Positions 1 through 5,163 of a DNA stretch of 6,696 bases are shown one piece after another (the first letter of the stretch is position 1; each line of letters starts with the position of its first letter). The stretch is taken from the NCBI GenBank assembly GCA_034007245.1, contig JAVERH010000119.1:1-6696 (forward strand). Reading direction: 5' to 3'. Source of the stretch: Anaerosoma sp034007245. GTDB taxonomy: Bacteria; Actinomycetota; Coriobacteriia; Anaerosomatales; Anaerosomataceae. Both the position numbers and the translations under genes were made by a program. The notes beneath the pieces are model-generated. The model had not been told where the DNA came from. It did no database searches and worked only from the letters and a program-made list of their open reading frames with translations.

Positions 1-138
1 GCACAACGATGCGGGGGCCCGTGGAGCGGCTGGGATGTGGTTCTCATGGCCCGGCAAGCAACAGCGACGGCCTCCCCCATGGATCTGGACCGCGCACTCC
101 GCGCTGCTCTGCGGCGCCTGGGGGTTATGGAGGCGTGA
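1..138 (+). CDS. rnpA: Ribonuclease P protein component, C-terminal end (5' truncated)
   Basis: Protein subunit of RNase P; with the catalytic RNA it removes the 5' leader of pre-tRNAs. Only the last 45 codons are inside the window, read in frame 1 and ending at TGA 136-138. The visible part has the family's C-terminal pattern: a strand reading WDVVLMAR (the 'D-x-V-l-x-a-R' segment), a short variable stretch, then a basic helix, LDRALRAALRRLGVMEA. The conserved RNR motif that would clinch the call lies upstream of the window. Position supports it strongly: rnpA normally precedes yidD and yidC, and here its stop overlaps the yidD GTG by 4 nt, so the two are probably translationally coupled. 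Nothing unusual is seen. Confidence 0.85.
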   Translation, partial: AQRCGGPWSGWDVVLMARQATATASPMDLDRALRAALRRLGVMEA

Positions 139-356
139 GGAACCCGGTTGAAGCAATAGCGGTGTGGGTGATCAAAGGGTATCGGCGCTTCATCTCACCG
201 ATGCTTCCACCGAGCTGCCGGTTCACACCCACGTGCTCCGCTTACACCCTGACCGCGATCGAGCGGTATGGGGTGCTTCGTGGGGGGTGGCTCGGGGTGA
301 AGCGAATCGCGCGGTGTCATCCCTGGAACCCAGGTGGACAGGACCCTGTGCCATAA
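135..356 (+). CDS. yidD: Membrane protein insertion efficiency factor YidD
   Basis: Small (73 aa) peripheral membrane protein of the YidD/DUF37 family, thought to assist YidC-dependent insertion of inner-membrane proteins. The family core is complete: YRRFISPMLPPSCRFTPTCS (residues 16-35) followed by AxxAIERYG-like sequence, W52, and the C-terminal RCHPWNPGGQDPVP block (60-73). Cys28, Cys34 and Cys61, typical of the family, are all present. The chosen start is GTG 135, which gives the usual length of about 70-75 residues and overlaps the rnpA stop. The purine run GGAGG at 129-133 is too close to be an ideal ribosome site, so translation may depend on coupling to rnpA. The alternative GTG at 162 would shorten the N-terminal helix to 13 residues before the FISP core and has no better ribosome site. 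Confidence 0.93.
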   Translation: MRNPVEAIAVWVIKGYRRFISPMLPPSCRFTPTCSAYTLTAIERYGVLRGGWLGVKRIARCHPWNPGGQDPVP

Positions 357-370
357 CACGCGCGCGCGTG
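357..370 (+). repeat. 14-bp perfect palindrome of alternating C/A-G/T bases
   Basis: CACGCGCGCGCGTG is its own reverse complement and alternates pyrimidine-purine throughout. It begins on the base after the yidD stop and ends 3 nt before a possible -10 box (TATAGT 374-379). Such a tract can form a cruciform or Z-DNA under supercoiling, or serve as a dimeric operator; the sequence alone does not say which. It lacks a following T-run, so it is not an intrinsic terminator. Confidence 0.6.
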
Positions 371-373
371 GTG

Positions 374-379
374 TATAGT
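374..379 (+). promoter_or_regulatory. Possible -10 element upstream of yidC
   Basis: TATAGT matches the sigma70/sigmaA -10 consensus at five of six positions and lies about 90 nt before the yidC start. No recognisable -35 box exists at 16-18 bp upstream (the region reads CCATAAC) and there is no correctly placed extended -10 TGn. The element is therefore weak evidence for an internal promoter allowing yidC-jag expression apart from rnpA-yidD. Confidence 0.25.
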
Positions 380-466
380 GTGAGGATCGCGTAGACCCCC
401 GGCAGAATCCGGAGTGGACCTGGACCCACGAAGACCTGCTGCCAAACCCGAGGAGGTTGGCGTTTC

Positions 467-1186
467 GTGCTTGCACCTATTGAGAAGTTCCTGTTCGACG
501 TCCTGCAGCTCTTGTTCGGGGTGGTGCACGACTACGGATTCGCCATCATCCTACTGACTGTAGCAATCCGTGTCCTTCTGTTGCCACTTACCATAAAACA
601 GACGAAGTCCATGTACGAGCTCCAGCGTATCCAACCGAAGATCAAGGAGCTGCAGGAGAAGTACAAGAACAACCAGGAGAAGCTCCAGGAAGAGACCTTG
701 AAGTTCTATCAAGAGAACAAGGTCAACCCGTTTGGGGGCTGCCTGCCGATGCTACTCCAGATGCCGATCTTCTTCGCGTTGTTCCGGATGCTTGGTACCG
801 CTGGCGAGACGCCGGGTCTCTTCCCTCAGCACATCCAGACACTCTCGGATTCGGCCGCGGCCGCCGCATCGCGCTTCTGGGTGATTCTGCCAGATATCAC
901 ACTATCAGCAGGCCAGGTGTACAAGGGCGACGGTCTCGCTGACGCTATCCCCTACATCATCTTCGTCCTGCTCTTCGGTGCAAGCACACTGGTCCCGCAA
1001 CTTCTTCAGCCCGGGGCACAGGCTCAGCAGCGCCAGATGGCCTACATGATGTCGGCGATGATGCTCTTCTTCGGTTGGAGTGTGTCGGCCGGTGTGGTGC
1101 TGTACTGGGTCACCCAGGGCTTGCTCGGAGTGGTGCAGCAGTTGATTCAGACGAAGATCTATAAGGCCCAGGAGGGACAGGCATGA
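467..1186 (+). CDS. yidC: Membrane protein insertase YidC (Oxa1/YidC/Alb3 family)
   Basis: Inserts and folds integral membrane proteins, alone or with SecYEG. The 239-aa product is the short form found in Gram-positives and actinobacteria, without the large periplasmic domain of Gram-negative YidC. Order of parts: N-terminal amphipathic segment (1-19); first core membrane helix (about 22-41) with the conserved groove arginine R35 in IRVLLLPLTIKQTKSM; charged cytoplasmic helical hairpin (about 44-85); the family signature NPFGGCLPMLLQMPIFFALF (87-106) in the next helix; an Ala-rich extracytoplasmic loop (about 112-155); then three hydrophobic segments (about 160-180, 190-205, 207-226). No lipoprotein Cys signal is seen. 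The GTG start at 467 is fixed by AGGAGG at 451-456, 10 nt upstream. The stop overlaps the jag ATG in an ATGA, implying translational coupling. A 110-nt leader with potential secondary structure precedes the gene. Confidence 0.97.
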   Translation: MLAPIEKFLFDVLQLLFGVVHDYGFAIILLTVAIRVLLLPLTIKQTKSMYELQRIQPKIKELQEKYKNNQEKLQEETLKFYQENKVNPFGGCLPMLLQMPIFFALFRMLGTAGETPGLFPQHIQTLSDSAAAAASRFWVILPDITLSAGQVYKGDGLADAIPYIIFVLLFGASTLVPQLLQPGAQAQQRQMAYMMSAMMLFFGWSVSAGVVLYWVTQGLLGVVQQLIQTKIYKAQEGQA

Positions 1187-1905
1187 TTGACGAGGTCATC
1201 ACGGAAGGCCCCTCTGTCGAGGATGCGATCGATGCCGCGCTCGAGCAGATGGGCGTGCAGCAAGATGCGGTTGAGTACGAGGTCCTTTCCGAGCCCAGTA
1301 AGGGTTTGTTTGCCAGCCGCAGCACCGGTGCGCGTGTGCGAGTCTGGCTGCGGCCTGACGCCACCCTTCGTGAGGACCTGGATGAGATGGCGGAAGTCGA
1401 GCTGGGCGGCGAGTCTGATGAATCGGCAGAGGACGACCTGTCCGATGATGAGCTTGATGCCATCGCAGACGCCGGTGCGGCGGCGATTCAGGCGATTCTC
1501 ACGTCAATGGGCCTTCAGGGCGGCATAGACGAGTACGAGGGTGATGAGGGTGAGATCATCCTGGATATCACGGGTGATGACCTTGCCGTTCTGATTGGGC
1601 GGCACGGGAGGACCTTGGACGCGCTCCAGGTATTGGTCTCGACAATCACTAATCGGAAGCTCGACACCCGATACCCACTGGTCGTTGATGTGTCCGGCTA
1701 CCGCCACCGCCGTCGGGTCAAGTTGGAGGAGATAGCGCGGGGAGCAGCCGATCGTGCGGTGAGACAGCATCGGGCAGTGCAGTTGCGCCCGATGAGCAGC
1801 TTCGAGCGTCGCGTGATCCATGTCGTTCTTCGTGACGACCGCCGTGTGGTTACCGAGAGCGAGGGCGTGGAGCCGCGCCGTATGGTCGTTGTTCGCCCGC
1901 AGTAG
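1183..1905 (+). CDS. jag: RNA-binding protein Jag/KhpB (Jag_N, KH and R3H domains)
   Basis: Jag (KhpB, also EloR in streptococci) is a cytoplasmic RNA-binding protein, usually partnered with KhpA, that influences cell elongation and division at the post-transcriptional level. The 240-aa product shows all three parts: Jag_N domain (about 1-55, with VEDAIDAALEQMG and the SKGLFA segment); an acidic, presumably flexible linker (about 62-95, rich in D/E/S); a type II KH domain (about 97-170) with its GxxG loop as IGRHGRTLDALQ (GRHG 139-142); and a C-terminal R3H domain (about 172-238) with the R-x3-H signature at R209/H213 inside SSFERRVIHVVL. The ATG at 1183 overlaps the yidC stop, matching the widespread yidC-jag pairing. 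A strong terminator follows 15 nt after the stop. Length and domain order are ordinary for the family. Confidence 0.95.
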   Translation: MIDEVITEGPSVEDAIDAALEQMGVQQDAVEYEVLSEPSKGLFASRSTGARVRVWLRPDATLREDLDEMAEVELGGESDESAEDDLSDDELDAIADAGAAAIQAILTSMGLQGGIDEYEGDEGEIILDITGDDLAVLIGRHGRTLDALQVLVSTITNRKLDTRYPLVVDVSGYRHRRRVKLEEIARGAADRAVRQHRAVQLRPMSSFERRVIHVVLRDDRRVVTESEGVEPRRMVVVRPQ

Positions 1906-1920
1906 GTCTGGGTGACGATC

Positions 1921-1950
1921 AAGGGCCCGCACGCCGCGGGCCCTTTCTTT
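1921..1950 (+). terminator. Intrinsic terminator after jag
   Basis: A perfect 10-bp stem, AAGGGCCCGC (1921-1930) paired with GCGGGCCCTT (1936-1945), encloses the 5-nt loop ACGCC and runs into TTTCTTT. This is a textbook Rho-independent terminator ending the rnpA-yidD-yidC-jag transcription unit and separating it from rsmG. Confidence 0.9.
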
Positions 1951-2345
1951 GTTGGAGAGACTCCGCGTCGTTGTCCAGTATCGTCAGACCATTTCCCCGC
2001 GTGCAGGGGTCTGTCTCGTGCGGCCAAAGATCGCGCGTCGGCCACCGGATGACCAAGTTGGGTGAACCATTGAATCGAGTCGCTGCTGCGGCGTCCGACG
2101 CCGTAGACTTTGTGAGAGAGCGGGTGTCGGCCGAGACGACAGCAGGTCAGGGCGGACCCGAGGCCAGTCCAACGCAGAGCCCACAACGTTCAGGGCGATA
2201 TGTCCAAGTCAGGCTCGCACCACACCATCGTGATCCTCCGACAAGCCTCGCACGCGTCCGGATGTTTCACGTGAAACACTGTTGCTCGCTACCAGCAAGG
2301 GGGCCGACACAGGTTAGCTTGCGTTTGTCGCTGGGACAGGCCAGT
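1951..2345. other. Gap between jag and rsmG without a convincing gene; contains parS1
   Basis: In many Bacillota and Proteobacteria mnmE and mnmG occupy this neighbourhood; here there are only 395 nt. I see no tRNA, no DnaA-box cluster and no gene with a credible ribosome site. The rsmG reading frame is open backwards to about 1971, and an internal ATG at 2049 begins MTKLGEPLNRVAAAASDAVD, but it has no Shine-Dalgarno sequence. The C-rich and R/S/P-rich translation further on (about 2150-2340) does not look like a protein domain. Two small hairpins can be drawn: CAGACC 1985-1990 with GGTCTG 2008-2013, and CGGCGT 2089-2094 with ACGCCG 2098-2103 around a CCG loop. The one clear element is the first parS at 2263-2278. 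The segment is most likely an intergenic, origin-proximal segregation site region. Confidence 0.6.
2263..2278. promoter_or_regulatory. parS: parS site 1 (ParB-binding centromere)
   Basis: TGTTTCACGTGAAACA is a perfect 16-bp palindrome identical to the canonical chromosomal parS recognised by ParB/Spo0J. ParB loads here and, with CTP, closes into a sliding clamp that spreads over flanking DNA. The matching parA and parB genes lie about 0.9-1.7 kb downstream. The identity shared with site 2 extends to 19 bp (one A before, CT after). Confidence 0.97.
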
Positions 2346-3077
2346 ATGTTTCACGTGAAACACTCCACGACACACTACCCGCTCTCGGCACACAGTATAC
2401 TGACTGTGTTGTCGTCGGCAGGCCTATCTGTTGACGAACATCAGGCCCAGCAACTCGCCGACAACGCAGAAGCCGTGCTGGCGGCCAACCAGACTATGAA
2501 CCTCACGCGCATCGTGGACCCCCTGTCCTTCCTGCACCTGCATATCCTCGATTCCTTGATGCCAATGACATTGGTTTCCCTCGTGGGTCTCCGCGTGCTG
2601 GATGTCGGATCAGGCGCTGGATTTCCAGGTCTGCCGTTAGCTATTATGGGCCTCGATGTCACGTGTTGTGAGGCCCGACGCAAGAAGGCCGATGTCATCT
2701 CCTCCATCGCGTCACAGATCGGCGTCGATGTTCGCGTAGTACCGCAGCGGGCCGAGGAACTCTCGGCAACCGGGGAGGTGTGGGACGTTGTGGTCATGCG
2801 CGCAGTGAGCTCACTCTCCTCACTGGTCGAGCTTGCCGCCCCCTTGCTTGCCAATGACGGCGTACTGCTGGCCATGAAGGGCCTGCGCCAGGTGGATGAA
2901 GAGACGCGGGCTGTGACAGTCTGTGGACTTGTCGGCATGCGGCTGAGAGAAGTCCACGAGTACAGACTCCCGGCAGGAGAAGAAACGCGCACACTCTACG
3001 TGTATGAGCGGGTAGGCGAACCAAAAGTGTCGCTACCCCGTCGTTCCGGACTCGCACAGACTCAACCGTTGGCCTAG
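2346..3077 (+). CDS. rsmG: 16S rRNA (guanine527-N7)-methyltransferase RsmG (GidB)
   Basis: Transfers a methyl group from S-adenosylmethionine to N7 of G527 in 16S rRNA of the 30S subunit; loss of it in bacteria gives low-level streptomycin resistance. From ATG 2346 the product is 243 aa, close to the usual 205-240. Visible landmarks: the helical N-terminal part with AANQTMNLTRIVDP and HLHILDSL (46-71), matching the family's 'W-N-x-x-x-N-L-T' and 'HILDS' region; SAM-binding motif I VLDVGSGAGFPGLPLAI (84-100); the conserved MRAVSSLSSLVELAAPLL segment followed by GVLLAMKG; and a basic C-terminal end with PRRSGLAQTQPL. The start is uncertain. ATG 2346 has only a weak purine tract (GGGACAGG, 2333-2340). 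GTG 2406 or TTG 2409 would give about 222 aa, still containing the whole fold, and lie just after a TATACT (2396-2401). The stop precedes the parA promoter. Confidence 0.93.
   Translation: MFHVKHSTTHYPLSAHSILTVLSSAGLSVDEHQAQQLADNAEAVLAANQTMNLTRIVDPLSFLHLHILDSLMPMTLVSLVGLRVLDVGSGAGFPGLPLAIMGLDVTCCEARRKKADVISSIASQIGVDVRVVPQRAEELSATGEVWDVVVMRAVSSLSSLVELAAPLLANDGVLLAMKGLRQVDEETRAVTVCGLVGMRLREVHEYRLPAGEETRTLYVYERVGEPKVSLPRRSGLAQTQPLA
2347..2362. promoter_or_regulatory. parS: parS site 2, overlapping the proposed rsmG start codon
   Basis: A second perfect TGTTTCACGTGAAACA, exactly 84 bp after the first. Its first two bases, T2347 and G2348, are the TG of the proposed rsmG ATG (2346-2348), so rsmG read from there begins MFHVKH. 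ParB bound here would sit directly on the translation-start region of the gene and could affect its transcription. Confidence 0.97.
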
Positions 3078-3083
3078 AAGGGC

Positions 3084-3112
3084 TTCACGTCCCTCTACCG
3101 CGAACCTATACT
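3084..3112 (+). promoter_or_regulatory. Probable sigma70-type promoter of parAB
   Basis: TTCACG (3084-3089) and TATACT (3107-3112) are separated by exactly 17 bp and match the TTGACA/TATAAT consensus at four and five of six positions. Transcription would start near 3119, about 27 nt before the parA GTG. The promoter begins only 7 nt after the rsmG stop. Its -35 box is embedded in TTCACGT, the left core of the parS palindrome. Confidence 0.6.
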
Positions 3113-3133
3113 GTTGGTGTAGCGACGGGAACG

Positions 3134-3139
3134 GGAGGA
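3134..3139 (+). promoter_or_regulatory. Ribosome binding site deciding the parA start
   Basis: GGAGGA, within GGGAGGAG, is a strong Shine-Dalgarno sequence 6 nt before GTG 3146 and 9 nt before the adjacent GTG 3149. It favours a GTG start over the in-frame ATG at 3182, which has a weaker GGAAGG (3166-3171) 10 nt upstream. Confidence 0.7.
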
Positions 3140-3145
3140 GCGTCA

Positions 3146-3949
3146 GTGGTGGATCCACAGAGCGCGGAAGGCAGTACCGGCATGCGAGAAGCCGTTGTTC
3201 TTGCCGTCGTGAATCAGAAGGGCGGAGTCGGCAAGAGTACGACTGCGGTAAACTTGGCCGCCAGTCTCGCCGACCTCGGAAAGAAGATCCTCCTCATAGA
3301 CCTCGACCCCCAGGGAAACGCGACCTCAGGGTACGGGCTCGACAAGAACCAAAGAGAGCAGTGCGTATACGATGCGCTCCTTGGTGAAGTGCCGATCGAG
3401 CAGTTGATCGAGCCCGTCGAGGTTGGTGGCGTGTTCATTGTGCCCTCGACGATACAGCTCGCCGGCGCGGAAATTGAGCTGGTGTCTGCGTTCAGTCGCG
3501 AAACCAAGCTGAAGAGTGTCATCCAGCCTGTTCTCAGGGACTTCGACTACATCATCATCGACTGTCCACCTTCACTCGGCTTGCTCACCATCAATGCGCT
3601 CACGGCTTCGAGCGGTGTCCTCATTCCAGTGCAGTGTGAGTACTACGCCCTGGAAGGACTGACGAAACTCCTCGAAACAGTGCGTCTGGTCAAAACCCAG
3701 CTGAATCCGGGTCTCGATATCTTCGGTGTGGTCATGACGATGTACGATCGGCGCACCCGACTCAGCCAGCAGGTCGTGGATGAGGTTCGCGACTTCTTCG
3801 GCGAACAGGTCTTTGAGACTCTGATTCCCCGAAGCGTTCGACTGTCTGAGGCACCGAGCTTCGGGCAGCCGGGTGCCCTCTATGATCCGACTGGTCGTGG
3901 TACGGATGCCTACCGGCAATTGGCGAAGGAAGTGGTTTCCCGTGTCTAA
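3146..3949 (+). CDS. parA: Chromosome-partitioning ATPase ParA (Soj)
   Basis: ParA/MinD-family ATPase that dimerises with ATP, binds DNA non-specifically and moves ParB-parS complexes, segregating the origin region. The product is 267 aa. Motifs: deviant Walker A KGGVGKST (25-32) with both the signature lysine K25 and K30; Walker A' LLIDLDPQGNATSGYG (49-64) with D54; Walker B YIIIDCPPSLGLLT (135-148) with D139. C-terminal segments include FGVVMTMYDRRTRLSQQV and IPRSVRLSEAPSFGQP, both typical of chromosomal Soj proteins. The first 12 residues before MREAVVLAVV are unlike the family core and depend on the GTG start; if ATG 3182 were used the protein would be 255 aa, also normal. No N-terminal HTH is present, as expected for chromosomal rather than P1-type plasmid ParA. 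It has its own promoter and overlaps parB by 8 nt. Confidence 0.97.
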   Translation: MVDPQSAEGSTGMREAVVLAVVNQKGGVGKSTTAVNLAASLADLGKKILLIDLDPQGNATSGYGLDKNQREQCVYDALLGEVPIEQLIEPVEVGGVFIVPSTIQLAGAEIELVSAFSRETKLKSVIQPVLRDFDYIIIDCPPSLGLLTINALTASSGVLIPVQCEYYALEGLTKLLETVRLVKTQLNPGLDIFGVVMTMYDRRTRLSQQVVDEVRDFFGEQVFETLIPRSVRLSEAPSFGQPGALYDPTGRGTDAYRQLAKEVVSRV

Positions 3950-4811
3950 GCGAGGCCTTGGCAAGGGTCTGTCTGCACTCATACCTGGAGCAGGTCAGGA
4001 AGTCGGCGGCGAAGTGCTTGATCTCGGGATAGATGAGATAGCCCCCAACCCGAGTCAACCGCGGACCGATATCAATGAAGATCAGATCGCTGAGCTGGCA
4101 GATTCGATAGCGAAGGTAGGAGTTCTTCAGCCTATCCTCGTCCGCGCGCATGGAACCGGATACCAGATCATCGCGGGTGAGCGACGGTGGCGTGCATCCA
4201 GGGTGGCGGGGCTCGCTCGAGTGCCGGTGCGAGTCATGGCTATCACCGATACCGAGGCGCTGGCCCTCGCACTGATAGAGAACCTCCAGCGCTCGGACCT
4301 GAATCCGATCGAAGAGGCACGGGGGTATCGGCGGCTCATTGCCGAGTACGGCATGACACAGGCTGAGTTGGCTGATAGGGTTTCCAAGTCAAGGTCTGCT
4401 GTGACCAACACGCTGCGCCTCCTTGACCTCCCTGACGACATCCAGGAGTTGCTCTACGAGAGCCGCCTGAGCGCTGGCCATGCGCGTGCGATTCTCTCGA
4501 TCGCGGATGACGACCGGCGGCACACCCTCGCACGCAAGTGCGTCGACGAGGGTTTGTCCGTCAGAGAGGCTGAGAGCCTGGCGAAGCTGCTGGCCGCAGG
4601 GGCAAGCATAAGTGCTTCCCGTCCTGTCAGCCCGAAATCGTACAAGGTGGTTGCGCGGAAGCTTCGCAGGTTGTTGGCCACCAATGTTCGGGTTCGCCAG
4701 ACGGCCAAGAAGGGGAAGATTGAGATCGACTTCCATGACGAGAGTGATCTTGAGAGGATCGTTCGCCTTCTCACCGAGGGTGAGGGTGGCCTGGAATCGG
4801 GGGGTGCCTAG
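3942..4811 (+). CDS. parB: Chromosome-partitioning CTPase/centromere-binding protein ParB (Spo0J)
   Basis: ParB binds parS, hydrolyses CTP and spreads as a DNA clamp, forming the partition complex that ParA pulls. The product is 289 aa. Parts in order: N-terminal SKRGLGKGLSALIPG (2-16), the short basic peptide that contacts ParA and stimulates its ATPase; the CTP-binding ParB/Srx domain with IAPNPSQPR (33-41), GVLQPILVR (60-68) and the GERRWRA box (79-85); ENLQRSDLNPIEEA (113-126); the helix-turn-helix that reads parS, MTQAELADRVSKSRSAVTNT (137-156) followed by LRLLDLP; and a C-terminal dimerisation region (about 225-285). All key motifs look intact. The start is GTG 3942, inside the end of parA, with GAAGGAAG (3925-3932) upstream; the upstream open frame is only parA sequence read out of phase. 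Two perfect parS sites upstream complete the system. Confidence 0.97.
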   Translation: MSKRGLGKGLSALIPGAGQEVGGEVLDLGIDEIAPNPSQPRTDINEDQIAELADSIAKVGVLQPILVRAHGTGYQIIAGERRWRASRVAGLARVPVRVMAITDTEALALALIENLQRSDLNPIEEARGYRRLIAEYGMTQAELADRVSKSRSAVTNTLRLLDLPDDIQELLYESRLSAGHARAILSIADDDRRHTLARKCVDEGLSVREAESLAKLLAAGASISASRPVSPKSYKVVARKLRRLLATNVRVRQTAKKGKIEIDFHDESDLERIVRLLTEGEGGLESGGA

Positions 4812-5114
4812 ATGCGTTCGAACAGACTGGCGTACTTCGTCATCGGTATGTTCATCGGGGCTGCTGCGGGAGTCATTGCTGGACTTATGTTTGCTCCAGT
4901 GTCGGGAACCGAGGCGAGGAGGCGAATCGCCAGCGAGGCGAGTCGCCTCGGCGAGGTGGCCCGTTCGGTTGCTGAGCGAGCAGAAACAGCCGTTGAGACA
5001 GTGGGCTCACGCATGGACCACTACCTCGGCCGCGATGAAGAGGTTGCGTGGCGCAAGGTCCAGGAGATCCGCGATGGTGTTCAGCGCTACTCCCGGACGG
5101 TGATGTCGTCCTGA
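4812..5114 (+). CDS. YtxH-domain single-span membrane protein
   Basis: A 100-aa protein starting on the base immediately after the parB TAG, so it is very probably translated with parB. Residues 6-27 form one Gly/Ala-rich hydrophobic helix with repeated small residues (VIGMFIGAAAGVIAGLM). It is followed by the YtxH-family hallmark LMFAPVSGTEARRR (25-38; family pattern 'L-x-F-A-P-x-S-G-x-E-x-R'). The rest (about 35-95) is a charged helix likely to lie in the cytoplasm and may be amphipathic or coiled. YtxH proteins are widespread small envelope or stress proteins of unknown biochemical role. Its tight joining to parAB suggests a link with segregation or simply shared expression; the sequence cannot separate these. 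There is no strong Shine-Dalgarno sequence (only a G-run near 4799-4804), which fits re-initiation after parB. Confidence 0.85.
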   Translation: MRSNRLAYFVIGMFIGAAAGVIAGLMFAPVSGTEARRRIASEASRLGEVARSVAERAETAVETVGSRMDHYLGRDEEVAWRKVQEIRDGVQRYSRTVMSS

Positions 5115-5163
5115 TGTCAGAGTGGCGTCGTACGCTCTACGCTCCAAGATCGGAGGGGGGCGT

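Noticed and set aside
1698..2186. Minus-strand open frame of 162 codons across the end of jag and the following gap
   Set aside because: It lies mostly antisense to the R3H domain of jag and the terminator, its translation is R/S/T-rich without a recognisable motif, and it has no ribosome site. It is a shadow of GC-rich coding DNA.
2441..2992. Minus-strand open frame of 183 codons opposite rsmG
   Set aside because: It is fully antisense to the well-supported RsmG fold, its composition is Ser/Thr/Arg-rich, and it contains no domain I can recognise.
3147..3160. Possible DnaA box (GGATCCACA) in the GTGGATCCAC palindrome at the parA start
   Set aside because: Only seven of nine bases match TTATCCACA, the site is isolated, and no cluster or AT-rich unwinding element is nearby. 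I see no evidence for oriC inside the window.
4612..5103. Plus-strand open frame of 163 codons overlapping the end of parB and the ytxH-like gene
   Set aside because: It is out of frame with two supported genes, Arg/Ser/Trp-rich, and without domain signatures.
5131..5144. Tandem TACGCTC repeat (two units) between the ytxH-like and AddB-like genes
   Set aside because: Two 7-bp units are too little to support a repeat element or operator, and no promoter boxes accompany them.
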